In this document: positions 49,559 through 62,425 of the stretch, piece by piece
How positions within the stretch are numbered: position 1 is the first letter of the stretch
Layout: each line of letters starts with the position of its first letter
Made by a program: the position numbers and the translations under genes
NCBI GenBank assembly: GCA_013399115.1
Contig: VXAA01003938.1
Coordinates: 259,171 to 323,170 of the forward strand
Length of the DNA stretch: 64,000 nucleotides
Reading direction: 5' to 3'
DNA from: Anseranas semipalmata
Taxonomy: Eukaryota; Chordata; Aves; Anseriformes; Anseranatidae
The notes under the pieces: generated by a model
Database searches by the model: none
What the model was told of the DNA's origin: nothing
What the model saw: the letters and a program-made list of their open reading frames with translations, nothing else

Positions 49559-52500
49559 GACCATAATGTCTTATTTTATTAAATGAAGGCTCCTCACAAT
49601 CTGAACATAGGAATCACTTCACCCACCACTGACATCCAGTCATTTCCAAGGTAACAAACTTGAGGTATAAAAGTACCCAACAGATGGCTACAGGGACTTT
49701 TGACTCCACATTTTCCCCATCCAGCTCTACGTTATGTTACCTGTAGCTGCTACGTGGATTTGGACAGTGCTAACCAGTGGGGTCCTGATGGGAAGACAAA
49801 CTCTATTGCTGATATCCCTTGTCAGAGCCTCCCCCAGGCCTGGGACCTTCAGATGTGGATCTGAAAGTAAGTTCTAACACACAGGACTAGGCCACCTTTA
49901 TGCTTAAAACATATCACCTCTGGAAAGCAGTGTGTGAACACGGTGTTGGGTTGTGCCTTGAAGATCCCTTTGTGGGGATGGGCCTTGTTTTTCAGAATGT
50001 GGTGCCCATTAGACTGTGTGTGAATGTGGAGAGAATGAAGAAGCCAACCAGCCAGTCATACAACAGAGATAGGTGACTCTTAAACCCCAGCTTTCTCCTG
50101 ACTGTGAGTGTCTGCTAGCAGCTGTGAGAGAAGGAAAATGGGGATTAAGTTTGACTGCCTGAGGGAGACTTGCTTCTAGGTCTACCTCAGCATGAAGAAG
50201 TTCAAGGCTGTCCTTCCCACGGAAGAGTCCTAACCACCAGGCAAAGGGTTGGAGACAACCAGACCGATGAAAGGAAGGGTGGTGCCTGCTCAGCCTTTGA
50301 AAAAGAAGATACACTCAAGTCCCAGGCTTTTAGCTCCCATCTCTAGTGACCTGTGAACACACTTTGGCAGCACATAGCTCAGTGAGCCCTGAAACACCAT
50401 AATCTGGGTGCTAGATGCCACATCAGGACCCAGGACATACAAGTTAGAAGCTTCAGCCTTTAGTTCCTAGGGTCTTTGTATTGTATTCATTTTTATTTTG
50501 AAAACCTGTTTTGTATTATTTGATTGTTCATTTTTTAACCATGTCTTTTTTAAACAGGTATTTGCTAGGCTGTCCCACATTGCTTACACACAGTTTGCAC
50601 CCATTGTTAGGGCACGTGGCTTTTGCAAGCAAAAAGTGTCAAAGTGGTTATTTGTGCTTTCAGTTAAATACATACAGGATGCCTAAGGAGATGAAATATG
50701 CATTATGCCATGATTAACTGCCTATTAACTGCTCTCAACTACGAGCTATCAATTGCCATGCATGCCAAAATTTGTGCTTATAATACTGACAGTTGTTTTT
50801 TGAGAATTTAGTCCAACATGAAGTTAAAGTAATAAGTGGACTATTGGTTCTTCCTTATCCAATTTATTCTTGATGCTCATTTGCTGTTTGGGGAAAAACA
50901 TTGGCTTTTTTTTGGGTGGTGAAGTGGGTTTTGTTTAAATGACAGTTTCAAGAATCAGATGGGTATCTGGAAATGAAATCTTTTTCTTTTTTTTTTTTTT
51001 GGCTCTGTACATTTTCATTGGCAATAATAAAGCATCAGAAATCAAAATTCAGCTGGCAATTTTGATGATGCTGCAAGAAGTAGATATAACTTGCTGTTCA
51101 GCTATATTGGCTTTGCAGCGCTGAAGGCAGTAAACATTTGATTGTGTCAGTAAACTGAGCTGATAGATCTTGGAAGATACATACGGGCAAATTTTCAATG
51201 TAATACACAGAGCTGGAGCCACAAGAATCAGTACTAACGGGAAGTGAAAGATGGTACTGAAAACTTCAGCCACAAAGAGCAGATCTGTGCAGCCGTGTGG
51301 TGGCATTTTAAAGTCACCCATATCACAACAATTTAAGAAGGTGTTTTTCTTGGAATGACTTTTCTTAAGGGGTAACGTAGCTAGGTTGCTGCGAGCAGGA
51401 TGTGCAGAGGTGGCGGCTGCCCTGGTAGTGCTCCCTTCGCCGTGCCTGCAACGGGGGTAGATCTCCCTCCCCAGGGGCAGCAAACCTGGGGGCTCAGTGT
51501 GAGGAAAACCACTGAAGGTGGCTGATTTTGGAGCTGTGTGCCTGCATGGGCAGCCAGGCTCACTGGCAGTGGGTAGCAGCTGAGGAAAACTAAGAAGGGA
51601 AGCAAGCCCTAGGAGCTGGCATCTGCCTGCTCCCACCCCTGCAGCAGGGCATCCTCTGCCCTCACAGTTGCCACCTTCTCTTCTCTGAGGCTCTCTTGTT
51701 GCCACAGGGCCTTTAACAGGCCTGGAGCAAGGGCTTGAATGTTGGTGGGGGGAATATTTGACCTTGCTGTTTCACAACAAGCACTTTGATTCCCATTTAA
51801 ACACCCCCTGCTGAGGAGCATTCTTGCTTGACAGACTAAATTACATTTAAACACAGAAACTCAGCTTGGTCTCTTTTCCTCACTCAGCTGATAAAGGCAC
51901 AGAGTGCAAATAGCTTGATGTATATTAGCTGAATCTATGCTAAATTCTTGTCTAAGGCATTGCCAAGCCAGAGAGGAGCGTTGGCTTGCTCTGGGATAGG
52001 TTTGGTATGTAGGCTGGACAGAGGAGCATGGCCAGCACGGATGAAGTTGAGGCAGCTCTGGTGTGTGGTTTGCCACATGTAGTCAATTTTTACTGGGCAC
52101 TGCCTTCTTTTAGAGTATGTGCTTCAGTGACTCACCTTGTAAATCAGCTGTGGTCCTAAATTGCTTTCTGATGAAATCCATCTTTTTTCAGGTTACCACT
52201 CCACAGAGGCATATAGGGTGCCCTCTGTTAAATCTTTGCTGCACTTGCAGACAAGTCTTCTCTTTTCTTTCTTTTATGGCTATTTTTTTTTTTTCTGTTG
52301 ACACCAGATACTGAAAGGATTCATTGTTTTGTGCTACATCTACCCCCTCAAAGTAAATAGTGGTACTCAGTGCTTCTGAGCTTGAGCCAGATAGCATAAC
52401 CATTTCCTCCTGCAACCATTCTCTCTTGGCCAAGGGAAAAGCAAGCTATAGGACCTGCATCAAGACATCCACCAATGTCCTAGTAGCTGTCTGGTGGTAA

Positions 52501-55284
52501 GAAATTACAGAACTCCCTCCCCGGACCCCATCCCTGCTAAGGAAATTAATCTCATGAAAATGCATCCAATTTTCACACACCAGGGCATCAGACATCTGAA
52601 AATTGCTGCCAAATCTGGATTACAAAGAAAAAGAAAAAAAAAAAAAAAAGAGGCATAATACTTTGTTCTCTCTCTCTCTTAGCTATTTAACTAGTATTTA
52701 ACACTTTAATCCTCCTGAGGCATTTTTTTTCTTTTTACTATAATCCCTTAATATAGTCCATAGTGTTTATAATCATTCTCCTTTCTCACAGCTTTAGGTT
52801 CCCAATTTAAGCTGTTTTCTTTACCTTAATTACTTGGCTAACTGTAATCTGTCAGAAATCATAGACGCATGAGAGGGCAAGCCCTTATGATGAGGCTGTC
52901 TTCCTGCCAAATAAAAGCTGCTCACTGCAGTCTATTTTGTTAAGTTTTATTCAGCAATTGAGGCTTAAATGCCTAAAGTCAGGAAGCTTCTAACATTTCA
53001 TATGAGATACTAAGCTGCAATAGAATAGAAGTCAGTGCTAGGAAAATTTTCTCTGAAAATTTGCAAGTTTGGTGTTGTGTATCTTCAGTGCATTTACTAT
53101 TAGCCGGTAGTTCCAGCTGTTGGCCTATGTGTCTCAGCTGCTTAATCTGAGAGCATTCCCCACCACCAGTAAGTACTCGTGTGTTCGTATTGTATTGTCC
53201 CTTGGCTGAACAGCTGAGACAACAAATCACTCCAGGAACAGATCATCATCCTTCTGCAAACATAGACACAGACAGGAAAACTGACAGCAGCCAGCAGAAT
53301 GGTGGTGATGCTGCTAAGTGGATCTGCTGGCTCAGTTCATCGTAACTGGGGCTGGTCCTCCTAGGTGATGTAGTGGCTGATTTGTGAGAGCTTTGGTGAA
53401 TACTCAGTGGCATAAGGAGCAAGAACCCCACTGTGTGCCAGCATGAGACACTATCTTCAACATCTGCAGGGTGAGCATTAGTTGTTTTGTTTACTGGCTT
53501 CCTCTAAATGATGCTTTGGATGGTCTTCATGGGATGCAGCTGTGCCTATCATTGCAAAGTCCTGGGCAGGAGTAGGCAGCACGTTTCTGTAAAAACAGAA
53601 CAGAAATGAGCCTAATAACCACAAAATACCTCCTGGAGCAAATAGCTCACAGAAGTTTCCATTCCAGAATAATATTTAGAAGTAACTGGAGATCATTTCC
53701 TATAATGTTCATCACCTTTTCTGGTGCTCAGAATGACTCAGAACCAGCTGCAAGACTTCCGTAGTCCTGGAAACACTTGAAAATGTGTGCTTTGCAACAG
53801 CAGCCACTACGCAGTTACAGAATGACTTGTATGTTCTCAACATCTCTTTCCGGGATCCAGCCTTTATAGCCCAGAACGTATTTGCTACCAAGGACTTGGA
53901 GTTTGACCATCCAGGCTGTGTAGAGCTCCTGCTTCTCTGCTTTTAATATAGTCTCTAACACTTATGTCCAGATCCAAAATGGCACTTAGGTACCTCAAAT
54001 GCTACATAGGTGGAACAGAGGCACAAGTAATGTACCCAACCCCTCTGCAGAATTGAATACTTAAGTGCCTGCATTTTTGCCTGGCCACGAAAGTCCTGCT
54101 AATGTCCATTTTCAGGGCTGCTACCATCTCAGCTGAGTGTGAGATTAGTCTGATGTCCCTGTGGTATCAATAAAGCATCTCTATACCTAAAACCCTGAGC
54201 AGTCAGGTTTAGTAGGTTTGTTGTTAGCACACCTAATTCATGCTGGGCATGAATTCATGGGGCATTGGTCTCAGTTTGAAGCAGAGTAACCACTGCTACA
54301 TTTTCATTTATTGAGCTCACGGGATGGTGACCATCAAAGCTTGTTTTGTTCAGAAGAAACAGAAGGAGACACCCACCTTCCGTAAAATAATTGGTGGCTG
54401 GAATATTCACTGAGGTGGTAAAACCAAGTTTCTAGTGTCCAAGGCTGAAAAGAGGCTATATTTTCTTCTCCCACGATCCAGGGTACTATGGGAGGTTCTT
54501 TGTTGGGAGGGAAAAAAGGGGAGGATGAAAACTGGATCATTTTACAGTTGAAACTAAAATGTTTGTGAGATTGGAGGGAACCCTTACAAAATCATCTTAT
54601 GATAAGGGCATTCAGTAGCAAGTGTTTCTTTCTCTGTTCCCACAATGGTTTACATAATTTTATTTTAAGACTTTCTAACATAAAATTAACACCTAGGAAC
54701 ATGAGTGTTCCCTTACCAATTGAACTCCATCAGCCTTAGGCTTTGGAGTGATTTTCACTCCATGAATCTGCCATTCTTTCCTGGATGGTGGTAGAGTTTC
54801 AAGAGAGGAAGAGCAATGCTGTCAGTGTGGTGGTTCTGGGCTCTCCCTGCAATCTGTGTGAACTCCTGTTGGATGCAATTCCTTGGTCTGTAATCCTCTT
54901 GGTGCACTATGTGACGCTTCAGGCACATCTTTCTTGTGCGATGAAGTGCAGCACAGAGGCACAGAGGCACGGCTGATAGAGCAATAGCTGGTCCCAGCAC
55001 AGTGCTATGCCTGGCTGAGAGGGAAGAAATATGGACTCACGATGTTAATGCACCAGGTAATACCCCAGCTAACTGGGGCCCTGTAGCAGCTCCACACTGC
55101 ACCATTAATGTATGTTTTAGGTTTGTATCTTCCTCGTATCTATTTAGGAGTCAGCTCTTGCATGGTATACCCTCCTCTGATATCTTTGGTAGATGCACGA
55201 CTTCATTTTGGGCCCGTTCCTGCTCATTTGTTGATGCCTTAATTCCTATGAACTTCAGATAAAACAAAAAACCTCACACTTCAT

Positions 55285-55350
55285 TACCCAATGTTTGTAC
55301 AGTGCCTTGAAAATGTAAAATACTGCACAAATGATGAGTGCTATTTACTT
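55285..55350 (+). mobile_element. Possible L2/MIR-like 3' tail relic
   Basis: TTTGTACAGTGCCTTGAAAATGTAAAATACTGCACAAATG resembles the shared 3' end of old vertebrate L2-type LINEs and their SINEs. The piece is short and diverged. Confidence 0.35.
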
Positions 55351-56302
55351 CAGAGCTAATTTGTTAACCTTTCCTTCATTTTGGGACCCTTTGGTTTTAG
55401 TTGTTCATTTGCTTAATTGCCTCTCAAGCTCCCAATGAAAAATGTCTACAAACACAGTAATTGTACCATAACCCAGGAAAAAAATATTGCAGATAACATT
55501 ACTAACCCACCAGTCACAAAGCCATTTCCACTCATATTCTGCATCCTTCTGTCCACCTACCTACCTCTGTCCTCACTTCTCCCCACCATCTCCCATGCAT
55601 ATAACTGATACAACCACTGAAGGCCCAGATTTACAGTGAACCTAATAATACTTTCTCCTCTCATGAGTTAAGCTTCTACCTACTCATTACTTGGCTGCTT
55701 GGTGTTTTTTATAATTATCTCTGTAACATCCTTGAAAATGCTTTTGCCTCATTTAGAATGTGCTGTAAACGATACAATTTTGATAAATTAAGCAATGATC
55801 AGAAAAGATTTTCAATATTCTGTAGTTTTCCATTAAGCTACAGTTATAGTGACACAATTTGCTCTGCTACAGTTCACACAGAGTTAGCCTTGTTTTCATT
55901 AAAAACATCATTATTTAGAGATTTATAACTCATCCGTAGAGATTTGCGCTGGGTGAAACTTGACTATGCTTTTAGCTCAAAAGCAACCTTTTTAAGAAAG
56001 GAGATTCATTTGGTTTGTGTTTTGTGATTTTTAAGGAGAATTCTACCTGTTTCAAGCTTTTTGTGGTCCTATAACTCAAAATAGCCTCAATTTCAGAAAT
56101 GTGCTATTAGTTATGATAATAATAATTGCTATTATTACAAATTCTACTTATATATATAGAGAAAATATCATTAAAGGGTGCAGTCAAGAATAAAACCAGG
56201 ATATTTACTCAGAAGGGTGTATAGCCCCCCCACATTCAATAGGTGAGTAAGATTAATTGTTCCTACTGCACTATGCTTTGCTATGGAATATTGCAAGAAG
56301 CG

Positions 56303-56578
56303 TAGAAACATAGAATTATAGAATGATAGAATCATCTAGGTTGGAGAAGACCATCAGGATCATCAAGTCCAACCATCAACCTGACTTACCAAGTCCCATC
56401 ACCAAACCACGTCTCTTAGTGCCATGTCCACACACCTCTTAAATACCTCCAGGAACAGGGGCTCCACCATTTCCCTGAGCAGTCAGTTCCAATGCTTGAC
56501 CACCTTCTCCATGAAGAAGTTCTTCCTAATGTCCAATTTAAACCTCCCCTGGTGCAGCTTGGGACTGTTGCATATGTA
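56303..56578 (-). mobile_element. CR1 LINE 3' tail, antisense
   Basis: Begins with reversed CR1 terminal repeats (AGAATTATAGAATGATAGAA) and continues ATCATCTAGGTTGGAGAAGACC, GGGGCTCCACCATTTCCCTG and AGAAGTTCTTCCTAATGTCC up to CTGGTGCAGCTTGGGACTGTTGC. It is a clear truncated CR1 insertion in minus orientation. Confidence 0.92.
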
Positions 56579-56666
56579 GAAGTCATTCACACATTATTTG
56601 CCAGAATTTCTCATAGCTTTTCTAGGGATTTGAGTCACTGACTGGACTCATTGGTGCTTTTGCCAC

Positions 56667-56875
56667 TATCACAGAACCACCAAGTGGGTGAGGTTGGAAG
56701 GGACCTCTGGAGGTAACCTGCTCCAACCCCTGCTCAAGCAGGGACACCCACAGCAGGTTGCCCAGGACCGTGTCCAGGAGGCTTTTGAATATCTCCAGAG
56801 AAGGAGACTCCACAACCTCTCTGGGCAACCTGTTCCAGTGCTCAGTCACCGGCACAATAAAGAACTGTTTCGCTT
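56667..56875 (-). mobile_element. CR1 LINE 3' tail of another subfamily, antisense
   Basis: Contains GAGGTTGGAAGGGACCTCTG, CCCCTGCTCAAGCAGGG, GGCAACCTGTTCCAGTGCTC. The minus strand translates NRLPREVVESPSLEIFKSLL, the carboxyl end of CR1 ORF2. It lies 90 bp from the previous CR1 tail in the same orientation but with a different 3' sequence, so it is a separate insertion. Confidence 0.9.
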
Positions 56876-58429
56876 AGTCATATTTGGATAATTCAACAGA
56901 AAAGAGAAGCTTTGAAGGAGGAGTGGGCAATTGTAAAAGAAAGATCAGGCTAAGAGTACAGCATTTGAATTGTACTGGTAGGCACCTTATAAAACACAAG
57001 ATCAGACCCAACATGAAAACCAAGACTATAAATGCCAGAACTGAACATGTGTGGTGCAAGTGTATTTGGGGATCATGAATGGAATTATCAATAGTCTATT
57101 CTGTCTGGTGCTTTGTAGAGTCCCTGGTTCATAGGGATTTATAGACTTCCTTCATGTATGGCCTCAAGGTGCTCCTGCAGGTCCAGTGACAGTGTCCTAG
57201 ATCCTGCTAGGCTCAGGCAATGATGAGATCATGATACCAAATGTTAACACCTTGGTAGGACAATGCATTAATATTGCGAAATCTTCTGACCGCTCCCAAA
57301 TCTCATGGGAGATCTTGCTCAAGTTCAGGGGATCTGAGTGGGAGCCAGCTTAGGAAAGTCAAAGTTTTCGTTCTGGTCTATTTCCTTGCCTCACCTATTT
57401 TACCCCAAAGTAATGTTCCAGTGTTTCATATTATTTTGTTGACTGTAGTTTCAGCTTCTGCCGTACTTAATATTATGTGTGCAGCAGACTCACAGTGCGT
57501 CTGTTTGAGGACACACATCCAGCCAATTTGAGTTCACAAATATGAGTTTTGTGTTCCTACTTGGGTGGGTAAAGCCATTTGTGCATGACAAAATTAGACC
57601 ACTAATTATAGAGACTATCTTAAAACTGCCAGAAAATTTGGTACAAAGCACGTATTCCCTAGGCAAAAAACTGGTTGGGCTCTGTGGGTTTACAACATGC
57701 AACCTGCAGGAGAAAACTGATCGTACACGACTTAAGGCATTACTGCTTTATTATATCCAGTATAAAATATAGGAGCTGCAGTTTCACCATCTACCATGTT
57801 TCCAGGTCTATAGGAACAGAAATAAAAAGAATTAACATTTTGCATAGATGCAGTGACTAATCCTGAGGGTTGTGTCTTTATGTTCCTAATAAACACTTGT
57901 CAGCTTTTTGGGTTGGAGTAGCTGAAAAATAACCTTGTCAGCAGAAATTGAGGAACTAGTTATCTTAGTGAATAATGGAAACATCTTGCCTCTGTCTATG
58001 TAGCAGATTAATGCTACTCAAGTGGAATGGACCTGGTGAGTTTGAAGAGAAGTAACACTTGAGACTGAAATTTCAGTAATGAACCTTTTAGAAATGGCAG
58101 TTCACTAGGAAGTTTGTTCTATGTACATGTGTGATATAAAAGAAACACTGATAGCATTGGGATATAAACTTCATTTCACTGCTATATAAACAGTAGTAAA
58201 ACAGCTTTTTCTGAAATCAGGACAAGGAGTAGATTGCTTTTAAGTACTGTTTGGGATTGATGCTAGGGAAGAGAAATACCCAAATGAAAATTATTGATGC
58301 AATAAAAAGAAATTCAGATATTTTTCTCTATCTCATCCTTTTGCCTTTCAGGCACAGTCGGAAGGCAAGATTCTCTGAAGGAGGTAAGCAATAACTGTTT
58401 GGGTATTTGGGGTTCAGTTTTCAAATGGG

Positions 58430-59047
58430 TGTTTTCTGGCTTGTCTGGCTGGGATAGGATTAACTTTCCCTGCAGCAGCCCTTGTAGCTAGAACAGCGCT
58501 GGTATCACACCAGTGTTTTGGCTACTGCCGAGCAGTGCTGGCACAGCACCAAGGCTCTCTCCAGACCCCCAAAGCCAGTAGGTGGGGGTGGGCAAGAAGT
58601 GGGGAGGGGACATGGCCAGGGCAGCTGACCTAAACCGACCAAAGGGATATTCCATACCATATGATGTCACACTCAGCAATGAAAGCTGGGAAAGAGAAGG
58701 AGAAAGGGGGGGGTGCTCTCGTTGCGAAGACGTCTGTCCTTCCGAACAACCACTGCAGGTATTGAGGCTCTGTGTCCCAAGACGTGGCCGGGCATCACTC
58801 GTTGGTGGGAGAATCACTTGTTTTCTCTTTCCTCTGTGCTTGTGCACAGTCTTTGCTTGTATATGTACATATATATATATATATATTGTTGTTGTTTTTT
58901 CTGTTGTTTTTTCTTTTCTCTTCTTTAATTAAACTATCCTTATCTCAACCCATGAGTTTTTTCCTTCTCCCCCTCTTCCTTTGAGGAGGGGGAGTGAGAG
59001 AGTGGTTGTGGTGGAGTTCAGCTGCCCAGCAGGGTAAAACCGCCACA
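58430..59047 (+). mobile_element. Solo LTR of an avian endogenous retrovirus
   Basis: This is a roughly 618-bp element starting TGTTTTCTGGCTTGTCTGGC and ending CAGCAGGGTAAAACCGCCACA, so it has TG..CA ends. Internal landmarks of the common avian ERV LTR type are present: GGCTGGGATAGGATTAACTTTC, GGACATGGCCAGGGCAGC, AAAGGGATATTCCATACCAT, an ATTAAA poly(A) signal at 58928-58933, and CTTATCTCAACCCATGAG. No gag, pol or env sequence lies beside it on either side, so it is solitary. I see no clean target-site duplication. Confidence 0.85.
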
Positions 59048-61260
59048 TGGCTCTACCTGTGTTTCCACTGAAGTCAATGCCTTTGCCGTTACTGAATAAA
59101 ATTGACTTAATGGTGACACTTTTGCAATGTTGAATTCACTTGCAAATACCACTTTTCAGGGGTAGAAATTCAGTTTTTTGAAGGTGTGTAGGAATTAATT
59201 CTCCCTAATCCCTTGCATATTTCTGAGGATCTGAACCTACTTATCTGCACATGCAAATTATACATCACAAACGTTGTGGCATCTGAATCAAGGGACCAAT
59301 GCTTGCCTGTTTTCAAGGGCCATCCCAAGGGGAGAAAAGAGGCTGCAACTTCTAAAGTAGGCAGGTATAAGGAAGCTGTCTGAATATGGCTCCAGCAGCC
59401 CAATTCCCAGGATCAATAAAAACTCAGTAAAGTCACAGGGAGGTGACACTGGACATTACAGCAACAAGGAAAATGATGAAGAAATGAAACAATTTAGCTT
59501 CTTTCAGTGTTATGTTTAAGATTTTCAAGTTAATTTAAGTAAATACATCCAAGAGTTACAGCTATTTTTCAGAACTGGATCTGCACTGTTTTGGTGAACC
59601 TGTAAGGACTTGAACAATGGCATTAGTAACAAATCTAGCCTATGGGCTTTGTAAGGGGGTGACTCAACTCTTGAAAGAAAATAGAAGAGAGAAGAAAATA
59701 GAGAAGCCTATCTAGAGAACCTTTGTCTTGGGAAGACAGCTTTGGAAAAGTAAACCACTGCAAGGCAAATGCTGTAATTAAGATGGATGCACAGCTGTGC
59801 TCCTTTTCTGCAGGCAGAGGATTCCTCCAAACACCCACACTTCTCATGTGAAATAAATCAGCAAAACCTAGGATGTGAGGTTCCTCTGACTAAAACTTTT
59901 CTCTCCTGTGAATCGTTGGCCAGCTTTGGTGTAGCACAGTGCTCAGGTATAGCTGCTTCTTATAGCAGAGTGGCCTGGTAGCCCAGGCGGTCTTTTCCTC
60001 TCTGAGATCTCACAGTCACAGACAGGAAAGGATTAAATTTTTAGAAGCTGCTACAAGGCTTCTTAAGGGGTGTAAATCCATCTGTGGATACACTGTGTTC
60101 TTCATACATACCAACAAGAGCTCATGTGTGGGAATTTCCATAGTTTTGTTCCCAACAGCATTATTTAGGGACAGAAAATGAGACTATTGCAGAATCTCTG
60201 AATCCCCCTGCTAGTCCAGCTGCTTCAAGCACATACAAGAGGGCAAGAGCGCATTTGGCATCTTCTTTCCCCATGATAGGACCAATGAAGATCATATGAA
60301 CAGGGATGTGTCTAGCTTTTTAGATCAGGTCACAGGGGAGGGCAAGTGCAGCTGGGTGGGCTCTTGTCCACTGAGGATGGTGGGTGCCCTCACTACAGCA
60401 GCAACGCTGTCCTCTTTGCACTTCCCGTGCTGTGTGGGCCGGTTCACCCCTCAGGCTTGCCAGCCCCAAGCAGCAGACAGGGCCAGCAGAAATGAGGGAC
60501 ACTCTGTTCCAGCCTGCTTTAACTCTCTTTGCTATTCTAAGCCAAAAAGTTTCCTCTCAGGCCACCCACCAGCCAGGGGCACCTCTGCTCACCTCCATAC
60601 CCAAGAGGGAGATGGCAGTGGAAGGACCGATGCATCTGAGAGACAGAGAATATAGAATTGAAGGAAGGTTGCATTTTTTTTTTTTCTGAGTAGGCGGGAA
60701 ATTGATTTTTTTTTTTTTTCTTAATTTGTTTCATTTGTTGATCTGGATCAGGAAGCAGGGGAAAGTATATTACCAAGCAGATGTTGCATGATTTGCTGAC
60801 AAAGAAGAACGTTTTCTGATGGAGCCCTAGTTAAAAATTTGGCAGCAAATTGCTTATTAGATAAGAAATGAGATGGTTCAGATGGAAGGCAAAACACCTT
60901 GTCATATTTATCTGAACTGTCAAAATACAGATCAGTGACTGTGTAGCTAAGCCGCACTGTGTGGTTGATTCCAAGGAGAGAAGATTTTCCTTATTATGGA
61001 AGAACGGTCTCAAGGACTGTGTGTGACAGTCTTTGAACAAATGGGACCTACGTAGGAGATCCTTGGAGCATATGCCTTGTAATGACTGTCGTAGAGTGAA
61101 CACCCTGGGATGAATATGCAATGCCATGCAAGGAGATGACATCATGTTCACTTGCCACTCAGGACTTGTGACCACACCACTACTAGGTAGGATTCTTATC
61201 CGGGTATGGCTTAGTGCCCCTTCATACAACATGGCAGGGCAGATTTCAGCAGAATTAGTT
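59048..61260. other. Intergenic sequence, nothing recognised
   Basis: Between the solo LTR and the purine tract I see only short chance ORFs and T tracts near 60676 and 60707. Confidence 0.5.
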
Positions 61261-61580
61261 AAAGAGAGGAAAAAAGGAAAAGGAAAAGGAAAAGAAAAGG
61301 AAAAAGAAAAAGGAAAAGGAAAAGGAAAAGAAAAGGAAAAAGAAAAAGGAAAAGGAAAAGGAAAAGAAAAGGAAAAAGAAAAAGGAAAAGGAAAAGGAAA
61401 AGAAAAGGAAAAAGAAAAAGGAAAAGGAAAAGGAAAAGAAAAGGAAAAAGAAAAAGGAAAAGGAAAAGGAAAAGAAAAGGAAAAAGAAAAAGGAAAAGGA
61501 AAAGGAAAAGAAAAAGAAAAAGAAAAAGAGAGAAGGAAAAAGAAAGAGAAGGAAAGAAGAAAGAAAGAAAGAAAGAGAAA
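61261..61580 (+). repeat. 320-nt uninterrupted purine tract with 36-bp higher-order repeat
   Basis: Every base from 61261 to 61580 is A or G. The core (about 61272-61523) is seven copies of a 36-bp unit composed of GGAAAA, GGAAAA, GGAAAA, GAAAA, GGAAAAA, GAAAAA. Downstream it grades into GAAA-type repeats to about 61645. Long lysine-rich and Phe/Pro/Ser-rich open frames across it are products of the repeat, not genes. Confidence 0.95.
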
Positions 61581-62074
61581 CGAAGAAAGAGAAACAGAAT
61601 GAAAAAAAAAACAAAGAAAAAAGAAAGAAAGAAAAAAGAAAAACACGAGAAGGGTTTTGAAGGGATTTGCCGCCTCAGTTAATAGTAACCAAGGAAGGTA
61701 TTGCTCTGTTAAATTATCATGACAGCCTGAAAGTTGAAACAGCCAAGGTGGGATGATTTTATCATTAAAATGTATCATAATTGTTGTTGATAACAATTAG
61801 TAAGATACATAAAATTCAAATAACTATATGGGCTAATAAGCACCTTATCTTTTCTTCATCGGTCTATTCCCATTGTTTTGTCTGTTACTTTCATGGATTT
61901 AGCTGTTTATTCTACCGAAAACCTTGCAATATAAAGGTATTTTAAAATGATTTTAGAAGGTTAGAAGAATTTCCAGTTTTATAAAGGTTTTTATAAACCT
62001 TAGTGAAAGAGGTCCTTGAAGAAGGCCATCGTATTAACTATGTGGTGTAGATAAATAATTGTCAGGGTGCAGCA

Positions 62075-62425
62075 GTGGAGCTCCCTGGGGCTGGACAGTA
62101 TGGGGGCTCCCCATGGGGCCACCAGGGCAGGGCCTGGCAACCGGGGCCCATCCCACCACCCTGGCCAGGAACAGGGCAGCTGGAAGCATCATGTCACCAC
62201 CAGAGATGCACGAATGGGCTGAGGCCTGGTTGTGGGCCCATGGGCAGGCCCGGCTTGGCAGGGCCATGGCTGGGCAGGGCAGGGCTGTGGGGAGCTGGAG
62301 CCCAGCCCTGCTGCAACCTCGCTGGGGCTGACATGGGGGCCTGGGGCCTGGGCAGGGTGCGGGGAGCCCTGGGGGGTGGGCAGGGACAGTCAGGGCTGTT
62401 GGTGGTCCCATGGCCCTGGAAGTGA
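62075..62425. other. GC-rich, CpG-poor block of unknown origin
   Basis: A sharply bounded GC-rich stretch with repeated GGGCAGGGC, CATGGGGCC and CCTGGGGCC-like words sits in AT-rich surroundings. CpG is scarce, unlike a promoter island. Overlapping open frames occur on both strands because stops are rare in such sequence. It could be an old repeat or minisatellite remnant. Confidence 0.4.

Larger units (their letters stand above)
46331..56302. other. Intergenic sequence, no gene recognised
   Basis: About 10 kb with a trinucleotide repeat at 49522-49558, a GC-rich segment at about 51.38-51.70 kb carrying a 218-codon minus-strand frame, an A-rich tract at 52624-52652 and a possible L2/MIR relic at 55.3 kb. 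No exon-like conserved domain was seen. Confidence 0.5.

Noticed and set aside
60831..61796. 321-codon minus-strand frame rich in Phe/Pro/Ser and the 158-codon Lys/Gly/Glu frame on the other strand
   Set aside because: Both are produced by the purine repeat, whose unit is a multiple of three and contains no stop codon.
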